From NCBI GenBank assembly GCA_035222895.1, contig JAVYIG010007231.1:41254-105253 (forward strand): a DNA stretch of 64,000 bases, written 5' to 3'. A model generated the notes under the pieces. That model had not been told where the DNA came from. It did not search any database and worked only from the letters and a program-made list of their open reading frames with translations. Made by a program: the position numbers and the translations under genes. Shown piece after piece: positions 1 through 12,200 of the stretch (positions are counted from its first letter, which is position 1; every line of letters starts with the position of its first letter). The stretch comes from Strongylocentrotus droebachiensis (lineage: Eukaryota > Echinodermata > Echinoidea > Camarodonta > Strongylocentrotidae).

Positions 1-1689
1 TTGCTCCAAAATATTAATTTGTTAAAACTCTGTAGGTACACTGCTCATGGAACTAATGTCAAATTGGTCATGAAAAAATTTGCAGTGTTCATGCAGTCAC
101 ATGATAGTTATTTGACATGAACATCAGAATGGCTAGTTTTTCAAATTGGAGAGATTTGTCTTGAGCGCTTTTTAAAGGATTACATGGTAGGAGGTGCTAG
201 GATAATGCATGGAAAGCAATTCCAAACCTTTGCGGCTGGCAGCCACTAGTTTTGAATGCTAACCCAACAAATTTCATGCTCTATGCTCTACAAGTACAAG
301 AAGAATTTTGTCTGCAGACCATACATGTAGCTTTTCTCTTACAGGGACATGAAGCTCTAGCAGGTAACTCACACAATATTGTGTGTCTCTACAGATTGGT
401 TATCCAGACAACTGATTTCATATAGTAATTTGAAGCAGTTTACATGCAATATTTCATATATTTGAAGACTTATATTGGGCAATATGTATGTTTGTTTTTC
501 ATTAAATCAAAAGGCAAAAGTGACAGCTTTATTTTTGTTAAGCGCCCAGATCCACAGCTGGATCCCCCCCCCCCTCCACCATACTTAAAATTTCTTTAAA
601 GTAGACAAAAGTCATTGGTGCACAAAGTGCACAATGAGGGAGCAAGGAAACAAAGCAAGAATAACTAATCCAAATATAATTTTCTGCCATTTTAATTTTA
701 TTATCAATGCACTTACCGGTACCCAGGATTGGGCAAGATGCAGTATTCATAAAATTGAACCGAATCACAAGTTATATTGATATCATTGATGTAGATCAAT
801 CAAGCCCCAGGTCAGAAGCCAAATCCTTTCCCACAAATTCCCAGTCACATTAACAAAATTATAATTGTATTGGCATTACCTCATGTGACTGTGGGCTCAC
901 TAATTCTCAAGACAATACAAAAAATGTTGACTATCTCTACCGTAGATCTATTCTAGATCTTGGTCCCATGCACACTTTGATTCAAATAATAAATTATGCA
1001 AAATAACACAATAGACTAGACAGAAATAACCATCTTGTGTATGAGGAATTATTTAATCAATAATAAAACAATCAATGTTGGAGACTCAAGCTTTCGATCA
1101 ATCTAACAATAGCACCCACACCACACCTTTAAATTAAATTTAAAAAAACTCAAAAGAAGAGTCACAACTCACAAATTTACAAAAGTTAAAAAAGAATAAA
1201 GTAGACTACAATTCTTTACTCCTCCTCCAATGAATTAAGCCTTCAAAAGTTATGAATGTTATCAAATAGACCCTAGATTAATTTAGACCTAGACTAGACT
1301 CTACCTGATATTTAATTCAGTAACCCTTTGCTTCATCACAATTTATTTCATCTTCATGACATGCTAAATAAAATGTCAATCGCGGAAAGGTCAAGGCCTA
1401 CCCAAGTGAGAGTAGATCTATTACTAAACTAGCTGCAAGACTAGTATAAGGAGCAGCTAGCAGTCACGACTCACGAGCCAGAATCTACTGTGACAGTGCG
1501 CCGAAACTCTGGGGACACTGATGAACGGATGGCGATTGTCCAACAAATAACCACGGACCATCAAGTAGCTATGGCGTTTTAGCAGTTTATTTAGTCGATC
1601 TAAGTCACTACAAATTAAATATAACACTTCACAGTTACCATCATCGTTGAACCTTCCTTTGGAGAAATCAATGGTCACCATGATGTTGC
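1..1689. other. AT-rich intergenic DNA, nothing recognised
   Basis: No ORF resembles a known protein. A C11 homopolymer lies near 563-575, and AGATCT-containing words recur near 950 and 1410. I see no complete repeat element. Confidence 0.5.
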
Positions 1690-1800
1690 ACTGAAGCATG
1701 AAACTTACCCTCATTTCGAGTCTGTTATGTCGTCTGCATGCTGCTTACAACATCCTCAAAACTCCGCGCTTCCGTAATTCATTTATTACGTAACGACAGT
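1690..1800 (-). promoter_or_regulatory. Possible first exon/promoter of a neighbouring minus-strand gene
   Basis: On the minus strand a palindromic TTACGTAA, a CGGAAG ETS-like motif and a CpG-containing stretch are followed by CTCGAAATGAGG and a perfect donor GTAAGT near 1711. No recognisable protein follows inside the window, so this is only a candidate first exon. Confidence 0.2.
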
Positions 1801-2525
1801 TATGTTTGGTACCCGGTTTGGTAGTCTTGCAGCTCGTTCTTTCTCATGTACCAGCTCACACCAAACCAAGGAGTAGTAACTCCTTGTTCAAACTAATGAA
1901 TTTTCATTACTTTAATTTCTATCTCCACGTGTTCTCACCATCTCTCATTTCTGCATGTACATTGCAACTCTTACAACTGATGATAAATTTGGCTATATCT
2001 GTAAAAATAATTTCTTTGTATTTTGTAATTTTAAAAATGGAAAGATATATGAAGATCCGTTCAAATTCTGGAAAAGAGGATTGTACTATAACAAAATCAG
2101 TAATATCAAATTGAAATTCGCAGGAATTTGCTGCAATTAGTTTAATACCAATTATGATTTCCATGCATTCGCTATACTTTAATAAACAAAAACAAAAGTA
2201 AAAGGTGCAATATTGCAAAAGGCTCGTTTGCAAAAAGTACATAATTAACCATACAATTTCATTTTGCTTGAAATTGCCTAGGATTTTCGTTTTTCTTTTT
2301 CATAAAGAAAGGTTAAAGTAGAATATGATAACAAAGATTTTGGCTAGGTGACAGAACCGTTATATGTTCTCACGATCATAATATAGACGATTAGATAGTT
2401 GGTAAAAAAAGAAACAGGAATTGGAAGCTTAACTCCAAAAAAAGTTTGCTAAATGGTTAACAGATTGAGAAAACATACTTCATCTTACTTCCCTTTTTAA
2501 GCTGCCTACAAAGCTAGGACAAACC

Positions 2526-2683
2526 CGGGCCCCATTTCACAAAACTTGTCATCAGTGACAAATGGCAGTCTCAGTTATAAGCTACTGAAATCCTTGCTTC
2601 TGATTGGTTATCAGCAGATTTGTCACTGATTTCTGTCACTTGTCATTGAAAAAAACAGGCTTTGTGAAACAGGTCCCTGGGAG
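2526..2683. mobile_element. Palindromic MITE, CCCGTTTCACAAA family, copy 1
   Basis: The ends read GGGCCCCATTTCACAAA and TTTGTGAAACAGGTCCC. The interior holds TGTCACTGA/TCAGTGACA arms and a TTATAAGCTACTGAAATC core shared with the copies at 6798 and 19644. Confidence 0.75.
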
Positions 2684-3515
2684 AAGATTATAATATAAAA
2701 CAACTTAATGTTGTTTTCATTTCTAACAGCATGCATGGGCCAAACTAAACAGTCACCAATGGCAAATGGTATGAAAGTGTTTGATCATTCTGAAAGATTT
2801 CAGCATAAGTTATCAGACCCGGCCTTGCTCTGGAAAGGGTTACAAATCTTAGGGTTACGATTAGGCCAATAAAAAAAAGACGTTGTATTGCCCTTTAGGT
2901 GCCAAAACACAACTTGGTCGGTCAAAATTCTTTTTTAATTTTTTATTACTCCCTCTTTGGGCTGATATTTCTCAGTTTTGAAATATGCTTTAATACATTT
3001 TTTTCCCTCTAAAAAACAGTATTTTTTTTTTAAAAACCAGACGGTAGATTTCAAGATTTTTTGGTCGGTCGTAGGGGAATACAAGGTGGAAATACAACAT
3101 CTTTTTTTAAAGGCCTTATGGTTAGCATTTTGACAGGGTTTTACATCAAGGTTAGGGTAGGGTTAAGCTCATGTCAGTGTAGTGTTAGGCCCAGGGTGCG
3201 TGGTGTTAGAAATTTGACTATCGTAAGAAATGGACACAAGTCTTCAGATTTTAAAAGAAAATACAGCAAAAGACAACACAAAGCTTTCTTTTACATGTTT
3301 CATATACATGCCTTTATTTTTATTCAAATATTTGCAGAAAACACATATAAGACATCAGTACAAGCATTTCCTAATTACACTTATCACCACCCTCCTTGCA
3401 TTTCAGCTTATTCACATCAATACCCATCACTTTTAACTACAAATAATTACAACATACAATGGTTCAAATATTTGGCCTCTCATCCAGCCAAATTGGTTTC
3501 AAATAACGCAGTCTA

Positions 3516-3889
3516 TTAAAGGTAAAGACCAGTATTGGAAACGCCCCAATTTCAAAAAATGAAATGGAAGCTCTCATTACCAATCATGTGAAAGAATATG
3601 TTTTGACTAATACATGATGATAAAAAATTTGCCGGGAAATCGCCTACTAATTCATATATTTGGTAAATTTGTTTCTCTCATGGTCTGTGAGAGATATAGG
3701 GTAGTCCCATATACATCTTTCTGTGTATAGTGCTTGTAACTTTACGAAGAATGGGCCAAATTTCTTATCATTTTGATGATTCCAGAACCTTGCAGATGCT
3801 AGATGCTAGATGATCAACCTTTTCTGATCGATTCCACAACGTTTCTTTCACAATGCAATCGCATGACCATAACTGGTCTTTACCTTTAA
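3516..3889. mobile_element. TTAA-flanked MITE, AGGTAAAGACCAG family, complete
   Basis: TTAA followed by AGGTAAAGACCAG at the left mirrors CTGGTCTTTACCT followed by TTAA at the right, 374 bp in all. Related copies lie at 30176 and 55925, with a fragment at 14527. Confidence 0.8.
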
Positions 3890-6121
3890 ACTACAACTAG
3901 AAATGACTAAATCTATGATGAAAGTACATCGCAATACACTACCACTGCGACTGAGACCAACTCGGCAGGATGAGTTGCCGTAATCTTTCAACAAACTGAT
4001 CCATTTTTTGCTTTCCTGAATGTCGGCTACATACATATTATTATATACAATCTTAGTAATGCACAAGTGTGAATATATAAAGCATAGGTTTCCTTCTCCA
4101 AATCCTTTTTCTCACTTTCACTCAATCAAGTTTTTGCTTCTTGTTTATTTTTTTGGCGTAAGGTGTACAAGTGTATGAATTCTGCATTCCAAAATCTCCA
4201 AATAGATCAATGTACTTTCTATTGCTGAAATGGAACCCCCCAAAAAGATATCAAATTTGTACTTTTCAATTTCTGGGCTTAATGCATACACCAATTCTCC
4301 ACTTTCATGACAGTAAAATTACAAAATAAATTAAAGCTAGCCATATATTATACTTGTCCATTCAATTAGCTTGACTAAGCTTGCTATATCATAATTTCTT
4401 CTGCTTTCAATCAACTATTTATTGAAAAAAAAAAAAAACCAAAGTTAGATCGGGGTCCTGTCTGAGCCCTATGCAAGGGTTTAATGCGATCCTTTATTTT
4501 CTTCTTACTTCTAAACCGTTTACCTATCAAATGAGGTTGATTTTATACATCCCTCTACCATATGTAACATACTATTCACAAATTATTTTGTCAGGTGATT
4601 GGTAGACCATTGTGTTACATTTAATGGGTGTTGTTGCCAGCATTATTGATAGTTGACCAGCACAGCTGAAGCCAACAACTCTGTCGACACAACACATGTG
4701 GCAGCAACAAGTCAATAAATAATGCTATGATGCGGTAACGTGAAACAGGTACGACCTGAAACCATTCCATGATTGCTTTTACTTTGATCGCAACAAAATG
4801 ATTGAGCTATCACAACAGTAGACCATACATGTATGTGTTTTGAGAAAAAAATATTAACATGTAAATACTGAAGACAAGGGCCAAGGGCACAAGAATGGCA
4901 ACAAACCTTATTCAAATTTGCAATACAAGCTATACACCTATTCCCAAACAAACAAAAATTAGTGTACCGTATGTCTCTTCCACACTGCAAAGTTCATCAA
5001 CTTGAGCACTCACAGCACTATGAACCCATTACCAACTATTTCTTGGTTATGGACATACACAATGCCCCTGAATACAATTTAGTAACAATTGAAATACTGA
5101 GAGGTATAGTTGTACCAAGGAAAAATCATTAAGTTATTAGTAATATTACCACTCTAGTCTCACCTAGAGTATTAAATTAAATTTAGTTAACTTGAATGAT
5201 ATGATATGATTACAAATTTAGTAACAACTAAGGCACAACAAGACACACTTTGTTTAAAAGCGAAGAAAATGGGGTTTGGAGAGGACTAACAATTATTTTC
5301 AGTCTGCGAGTACAGTGATGCAACTAAGTTATTTCTGTAATTAATAGTGCTTTGTTCATTTTTGAACTGTTTAAAATAGAACCAGATATTTTTTGGAGTC
5401 ATCACCTCTTACATGACTAAAATTGGGGACCGCATTAATACAGTTTCCATTGAGTAATTACAGTGCTTTTCATCACTCTTTTTTAATCAAACTTGAAGAA
5501 ATTAAAACAAAATCTGAATATTTGGTTTGCATGATCACATAATTTTTGACAAAAAAAAACAAGATTGTGTACACGAAAATAGGTACAACTTGTGCAGCAT
5601 CAACGTAAAGTAAACAGTCACATTACTGGTGTAAGTCCATGTTTTAAATGAAATCTTGCCATCTTCATTATCATACTTGTCTTCAGTCAGAAGGATTTCT
5701 TGTATGTAAATGAAATTTGATAACAAGATTTTTCAGCTTCATGGTCTAAGTAAACAAGGAAAGTAAAACAGGATCGTTGGAGTTTCAAAAGTAATATACA
5801 CTCGGGTGGGATAAACCCTGTACTGTTTAATATTTATGTCCAGATAATACAAAATCCTTCTGAAAACAGGATCACAACATCATAAAAAGACTTATCCTTC
5901 AGCTATAGATACAAAAACAGATATCCGTTTCTCAATGGCCTTGTATCCTCTGATATTTGATACAATTCTCATCAATACAGGTATTTGAGGTTTGGTTCTG
6001 TCTTTGTCGGACTTCACTGGAAGATTTGGGAGAAACATCTTGCTCATCGTGCTTAGGATAGGATAGGATGAAGTTACTACAGTATCGTCCAATATTCCTT
6101 TGTGTCATTGGTAGGGTCTGG
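3890..6121 (-). other. CNOT1: Probable CNOT1 3'UTR and flanking DNA
   Basis: This region lies directly downstream of the stop on the minus strand and has no recognised coding sequence. Minus-strand AATAAA hexamers (TTTATT on plus) occur at about 4145, 4418 and 4494, but none can be singled out as the real poly(A) signal, so the 3' end is not placed. Confidence 0.35.
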
Positions 6122-6215
6122 TTAAGTTTCATGTGCTTCTGCATTATCCCTCACCATGCCTGGCTGGGCGGTTCCTTTCTGCTGCATACAGCTACGAGCC
6201 ACAGACTCAAACAGC
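6122..6215 (-). CDS. CNOT1: CNOT1 exon 46, terminal coding exon (residues 2511-2541 and TAA)
   Basis: The acceptor is TTCTTCACAG, entering in phase 2. It encodes [14 protein letters not shown] and a lineage-variable tail NAEAHET, then TAA at 6122-6124. The LFESVARSC block aligns with LFQSVAQCC in vertebrates; the last dozen residues do not. Confidence 0.94.
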
Positions 6216-9200
6216 CTGTGAAGAAAAGTAAAGGATCGATGTACATTAATGGAAATACATGCTTTATGTTCCTTTGTACTACCAATTATTCTCTTTAAAT
6301 GCCATAGAACAAAACTTTTCAAATTGCAGGTATTAAAACAGGATGAACATTATCAACCGATGTTATGCAATAACTTTTCTAAAACTGTATACTTAACAAA
6401 AGAAAAAGTCAAATTGCGGTTGCATAGGTTTAATTTTCCCCAATTAAACAGCTGTCCAGTATAGAAATATAAAGAATTTGTTTCCATTTCTAAAAAGAAA
6501 TGCCTGCAGATTCTTGTACAAAGGCCTGAATCTTCTTGCAACACTGGAAAATTTAGTTGGTATCTGAGCTTTTAATGCATTTTGAACCCATTGACTACTG
6601 AATTCTCTGATTCCCATAGCCTTTAATACAGAATCTACCTGTTTCCCGTAGCCAATGGGTCAAATAGGGTTTCAACAAAATCACACATAACCATGCCAAA
6701 TGTAAACACCATCTCCTTTGAGAAGATAACTCAGTAAGTCTGTTATGTCACTGATGAATAATAATAATAATAACAATAATTGATTCTTAACGGACCAGGG
6801 GCCCGTTTCATAAAACTTGTTATCTATAACAACTGCTGAATTTCTATGACAAATTTGCTTTCAGCGAATCAGGTGCCATGATTTCAGTAGCTTATAACAG
6901 TAGCTTGTAACTTGTTATTGATAACACGCTTTTTTAAACGGGCCCCAGAACGTCGTTATATTACCACAAAACAGAAGGTACAACATTTGTGTTTAATAGG
7001 AAAACAATGATAAAGAAAAATATTATCAAGCAAATAGTAATAGATATACCCCCCAAATTTACATGATTTTTAACAGTCCTAAAAACTAGATTCATTGAAC
7101 TTACTTCTTGATTTCGGGAGCGCAGTGCACAAACTCGTGACTCCAGAACTTGAAGTGGTGATTGCGGATGAGCTCAATGAATGTGATGAGAAGTCCCCAT
7201 GGGTGGGGTCTGTTCACGATCAGACGCTCCAGTAGCACTCTGTGAGAGAGAGAGGCAGGGCAAGGAAGGAAGGAAGAGAGGGCACTGATTAGGATCACAG
7301 CTTTGCTAAAGAATTAATATCTTCTTGTGAGAGAATGTAATTCTCACAAGTAAAGAGACAAAATTACTTGATTGACTTACTGCACATTGACTTGGTCTCG
7401 TTCACTCCAGCCATCATAAAGTCAAAACCATAAACTTTTCACTTTTCACATCTTCTAAACTTGACCCAAATTTTCCATCAGGGCATTGATTCTCAAAACC
7501 TTTATAAGTTCAATTTAGCTGACACCTCATTGAAACGCACGTTAACTTTATTAATATGTTTTATTGGTATGTCGGCAAGCTTGTACTTATGATGATTTCA
7601 TTAAACGATGCCGAAGGGTTTGCAATATTTGCGATATCAATGTAGAAATTTTCATCATTTCAGAATAGCATTTTCTTCGGTACAATCACATACATGCCAA
7701 CATTTGAAAATCAGAAATCTGTACAAATTATGCTATTTTTAAAAAAAAGAGGAACAATCCTAACTCTCCTATTCAATACTACAGACAAATTTGTACAGGA
7801 AGAGGAACACCTGCACTAAAATGATAATTATCTTCTCCCAAAAAGAGGAATGTTCCTCTTTAATCTGAACAGTTGGCATGTATGCAATCACCAACTTGAC
7901 TAAACTTAACAAAAATTCTGAAGAATCAACTTAGGATATTTTACGATTCCTTCCTGGTAGCCATTCTCCTAACGTTCGTGAACATATTTTCTATCAGAAT
8001 TGACAAGATTGCACAAAATTTCAAAATACAGTTTAAAGCCCCACTGCACTACTTATAGTTACTTGCACCCTCTATATAGTAAACAATGCCTAATCGGTGC
8101 CTGTTGGGCCCCCATGATCCCCTTTTTCTTAAGTTAATTGATAGCTGATTTGATGAGATAACCACCTGTCGGTGACCATGCAGAGAGGTCTAATCCCCCC
8201 TGTCCAAACTAGTATAGACAGGCTTTAAGTTTGAGTTTTTATATATTCAGAATCTGAGGGTTGTACTCACCGAGTGATCTGCTCCTGTATCGCCTCTGTG
8301 TTAGCCTCTGCAAACAGGTAGAGGAGTGTACAGCTGAAGTAGTGGGTGTGGCTGTTAGGGTACCGGAGCTGATTGGCAATGGCATTCAGGAACAAGTAGC
8401 GACCTGTCAAAGACAAAAGGTGGGAGAACCGTGATAATCCATCGTTGGTACTGGAACAGATGAAATTTAGAAGCTAGCTTTTAAACTTTAGACATACAGA
8501 CTTGCCCAGAACAGGGGTGAAACAGACAATGAACTTCCTTTTATATTTAGTTTAGTAACCTGTATGAGCGAAGATTTTCAAACTTTTCAAGAAATTCACT
8601 TGGGGATGGCATTGAAAGATGAGCAATGATCTATCGATTATGAAAATAGTGACATCGAAGAGAGAATTCTTTATATCAAAATAATTTCCACAAGAGGCAA
8701 GACTCATCAAGGGGGCAAATACTTGAGGGCAAGTCTAAGCTGTTTTGTCCAGTACGGTACTGACCACATCTAAGATTACAGTTTATCTGATGACTGCATC
8801 GAGATGATAGCCCCTACAAGAGCTTGAGACAAACAAAAAACAAATAAAAATGGTTTACACATATATTTATGTCAATTTATTTTACGATTCAATAATAGTT
8901 GGTAACATACTGGAAACGCCATGGACTGCCCCCATTAAAGGCTAATTGTAAATTGTAATGACTAATTTGGGGGTTGGGAAGACTACCCCAAATGCACCCT
9001 CTGTCTGATCATTCAACACCATGCACGACCCCATGCACTGACCTTCTGTATCCAGATCGACCACCAGGTTCTGATAGATGTCCATATGGGAGGAGTGTGT
9101 GATGGTACTCATAGAGGGTGTGCTACCCTTGCTCTGGATGTAGTTGATGGCCTGCATGCCCACGTAGAGCACCAGGGCGTTCATCAGGGAGACGTTGTAG

Positions 9201-12200
9201 CGTTGCCCAGGCTCCTGGGACACCTGCATGTGACTGCGCAGCTCAGAGAGGAAGGTGACCGGGCTACGGGTCTTGATGTACGAGTCGAGATCCTGGACAG
9301 GTGGGACAAGTAGGAATTCAAACCTCTTGATAATTATAATAATAATAGGCATTTCTTTTCCGCCGACTATCTAGAAATTATATACCGAGGCGCATTTATC
9401 ATTATCCCAGCTTTAGCCTAGCTGCCATTACAGCGCTCCAGCATTTCAAGGAATTAATTCCAGCCAGGTACCCATTTACCTCACCTGGGTCGAGTGTGGC
9501 AAATGAAGATTAATGCCTTGCCAAAGGACATTAGTGTCGTATCGGGAATCGAACCAAGACTTTCTAATTTCAAGTCAAGTGCTTAAACCACTCGACCACG
9601 ACACTTCCACTGTAACTGATGTTTTGTCCATTGTAATGACATTGGTAAAGGAATTTTCACAAATTCAATGTCCCATAAGAGCACAGAAAGGACATGACCC
9701 TCTTAAAGAGAAGTAAAGTCTCTTTCCATAACCAGGGAGCCATTTTAAGAGTAGCAAATTCCAAACATCTCTCCCAATAATCATGGCTCCCTTTTCCTAA
9801 TTCTGGTGCTAAATACGGGCAGGTACAAATAAAAGCGGCCTTTGAGGCCAATGTTTTATCTCTGTGTATTGAGTGAAGTCTTATGATGCTGGCAACTTAG
9901 TGAGCTTAAGTTTTCAGATCCAAGATTCAATGCAACTGTTTGAAATATGCAGGAAATCAGGAATATGTAATTCCATTGAAAGGCAAATGACAAACATGTA
10001 GAGGTGTCGTGGTCGAGTGGATAAGTCACCGGACTGTGGATCACAAGGTCCGCGGTTCAAGTCCCGCCGTGGCACTAATGTCCTTTGGCAAGACATTGAT
10101 CTACATTTGCCACTCTCCACCCAGGTGTTAAAATGGGTACCCGGTAGGATGCGAAAGCTAATGTGGTTTGATTAGCAAGTGGCGCTTGTAAAATGGCGAC
10201 CGGCTGGAATGCTCCCCAGGGAGTGGAGAATGTGCATACCTTGTGTGCGGGTAAGCCTGAATCCGATGACCGGGGTAATAATATGTTGTAAAGCGCTGTG
10301 ATACACAAGTCATGTATGTCTGTAAGAGCGCTATATAAATGCCAATATTATTATTATTATTAAGTTGTGAGAAAAAAACTGACCTTCTTAAATGATGCAG
10401 GCTGGATGACAGTGACATAGTTGGTCAGGATGCGAGGATGGTGGGCAATGTCTGCTAACATGTCAACCTGTAGAAGATACAAATAATAACATGTTAAAAT
10501 TACTCATCAGATGCAGGTTATTCATACACGACTTTGCAGCCTTTATCAATGGTGTTGTTAGGGTCTTTTGGGAAATTAGGAAATTCCTTTGGTTTCCGAA
10601 GATTCATTCAATGAAACATTGGCAGTTTCATGATAGGAGGATTGGAGTAGGATAGTGGAAATACAATTTATGCCATTTCAATGGCTGCATATACATAGTC
10701 AAACCTGTCTATAGCGACCGCCCAAGGGAAAAAGAAAAAGTGGTCTTTGTAGACAGGTTCCTTTAGCAGAGCTGCCAACCTTGTGCGACCAAAAAAAGGA
10801 ATCATGATGGCAAAAAAAAAGGAATTTTAAGCAAAAAAAAGGAATTCATTAAAACAAAACTTACAACCACGCGCGACACAATTCCAATGCTTCTTTTTGA
10901 GAATACTTTTCTCTTCAAGTATGTTTCAACCTTAGTTTTCTATTGAATTTGTGATCAAAATAACATATTAGGGCAGTTGTTTGACGTGCGGTATGTAAAA
11001 AAAAAAAAGTATTTTGTGAAAAAAAAACGTAATCGGGATTAAAAAAAAAAAAAATTCCGGGAAAAACGGAATGGTTGGCAGCTCTGCTTTAGTACATGTT
11101 TCATCGAGAAACCATTTTCAAGGGGGGAAAAATGTGGTCTTTGTAGACAGGTGGTCACTAAAACAGGTTTGACTGTAGATCTCCAAACAAGATTGAATAC
11201 ATTAGACCCCCCCCCCCCCCCTACCAGGAGCGGGGCTCTGTAACAGTTACAGCAGCAAATGTTTGGAGCCAGGTAGACATTAAAGGGAAAGTCCACCCCA
11301 GGATTTTTTTTAGCTGACGATATAGACCTAATAATACCATGAAGAATGATACAAGTCTCATTAAAATCCATGATCACATAACGAAGATATATCGACTTTT
11401 TTATCGAAAATCAGCCGCCCCCCAAATGCAAATGCGTTACATGGGCATGAAACGATCGCCAAAAAATAACCGATAGTATCGAAATTGTGACGTATGTTGC
11501 GAGCTGCCTTCTTATTTCGCAGACATTCACTTTCGCTTTCACTTTCCTGATTCGTCGTTTCAGTGCGATAACAGTGTACCGCGAGCGAAAGTGAATGTCT
11601 GCGAAATAAGAAGGCAGCTCGCAACATACGTCACAATTCATGCCCATGTAACGCATTTGCATTTGGGGGGCGGCTGATTTTCGATAAAAAAGTCGATATA
11701 TCTTCGTTATGTGATCATGTATTTTAATGAGACTTGTATCATTCTTCATGGTATTATTAGGTCTATATCGTCAGCTAAAAAAAATCCTGGGGTGGACTTT
11801 CCCTTTAACAATGTTCATTCTACAAGTTAACAGCCCTCCTGGCTCTAAGCAAACTAAACAAGCACGCCACTTCTTCTATATACTGTTGCCAAAGAAGATA
11901 TTAATGAAACTGTTTACGGCCAACTCCTTAGATACCTTGAGGTTCGGTGTGAACGGGTCAGGTAGCCTCATGTTCCGCGGGAAGGCAGACAGGATCAGGT
12001 TGCGCATCTGGATGCAGTTTGGTGGGATCACATCACAGAAGCCATAGTGGTAGTCACATAGGAACTCTGGGAAGTCATGAAGAAGCACTAGCAGCACTCT
12101 CAGAGTACCCTACATTTCAAAGATTTAAAAACAAGAGGGGGAGGGGGGTGGAAAGAGGAAATATTTGTAAGTCTACTTTGACACCTCCAAAACAAAATCG

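Noticed and set aside
3061-3519. A 152-residue plus-strand ORF
   Set aside because: No recognisable domain, starts in low-complexity T-rich DNA and ends at a MITE; likely chance.
10005-10090. tRNA gene
   Set aside because: A and B boxes are present, but the acceptor stem does not pair cleanly and the sequence continues into the shared SINE body with a TTA tail, as at several other loci.
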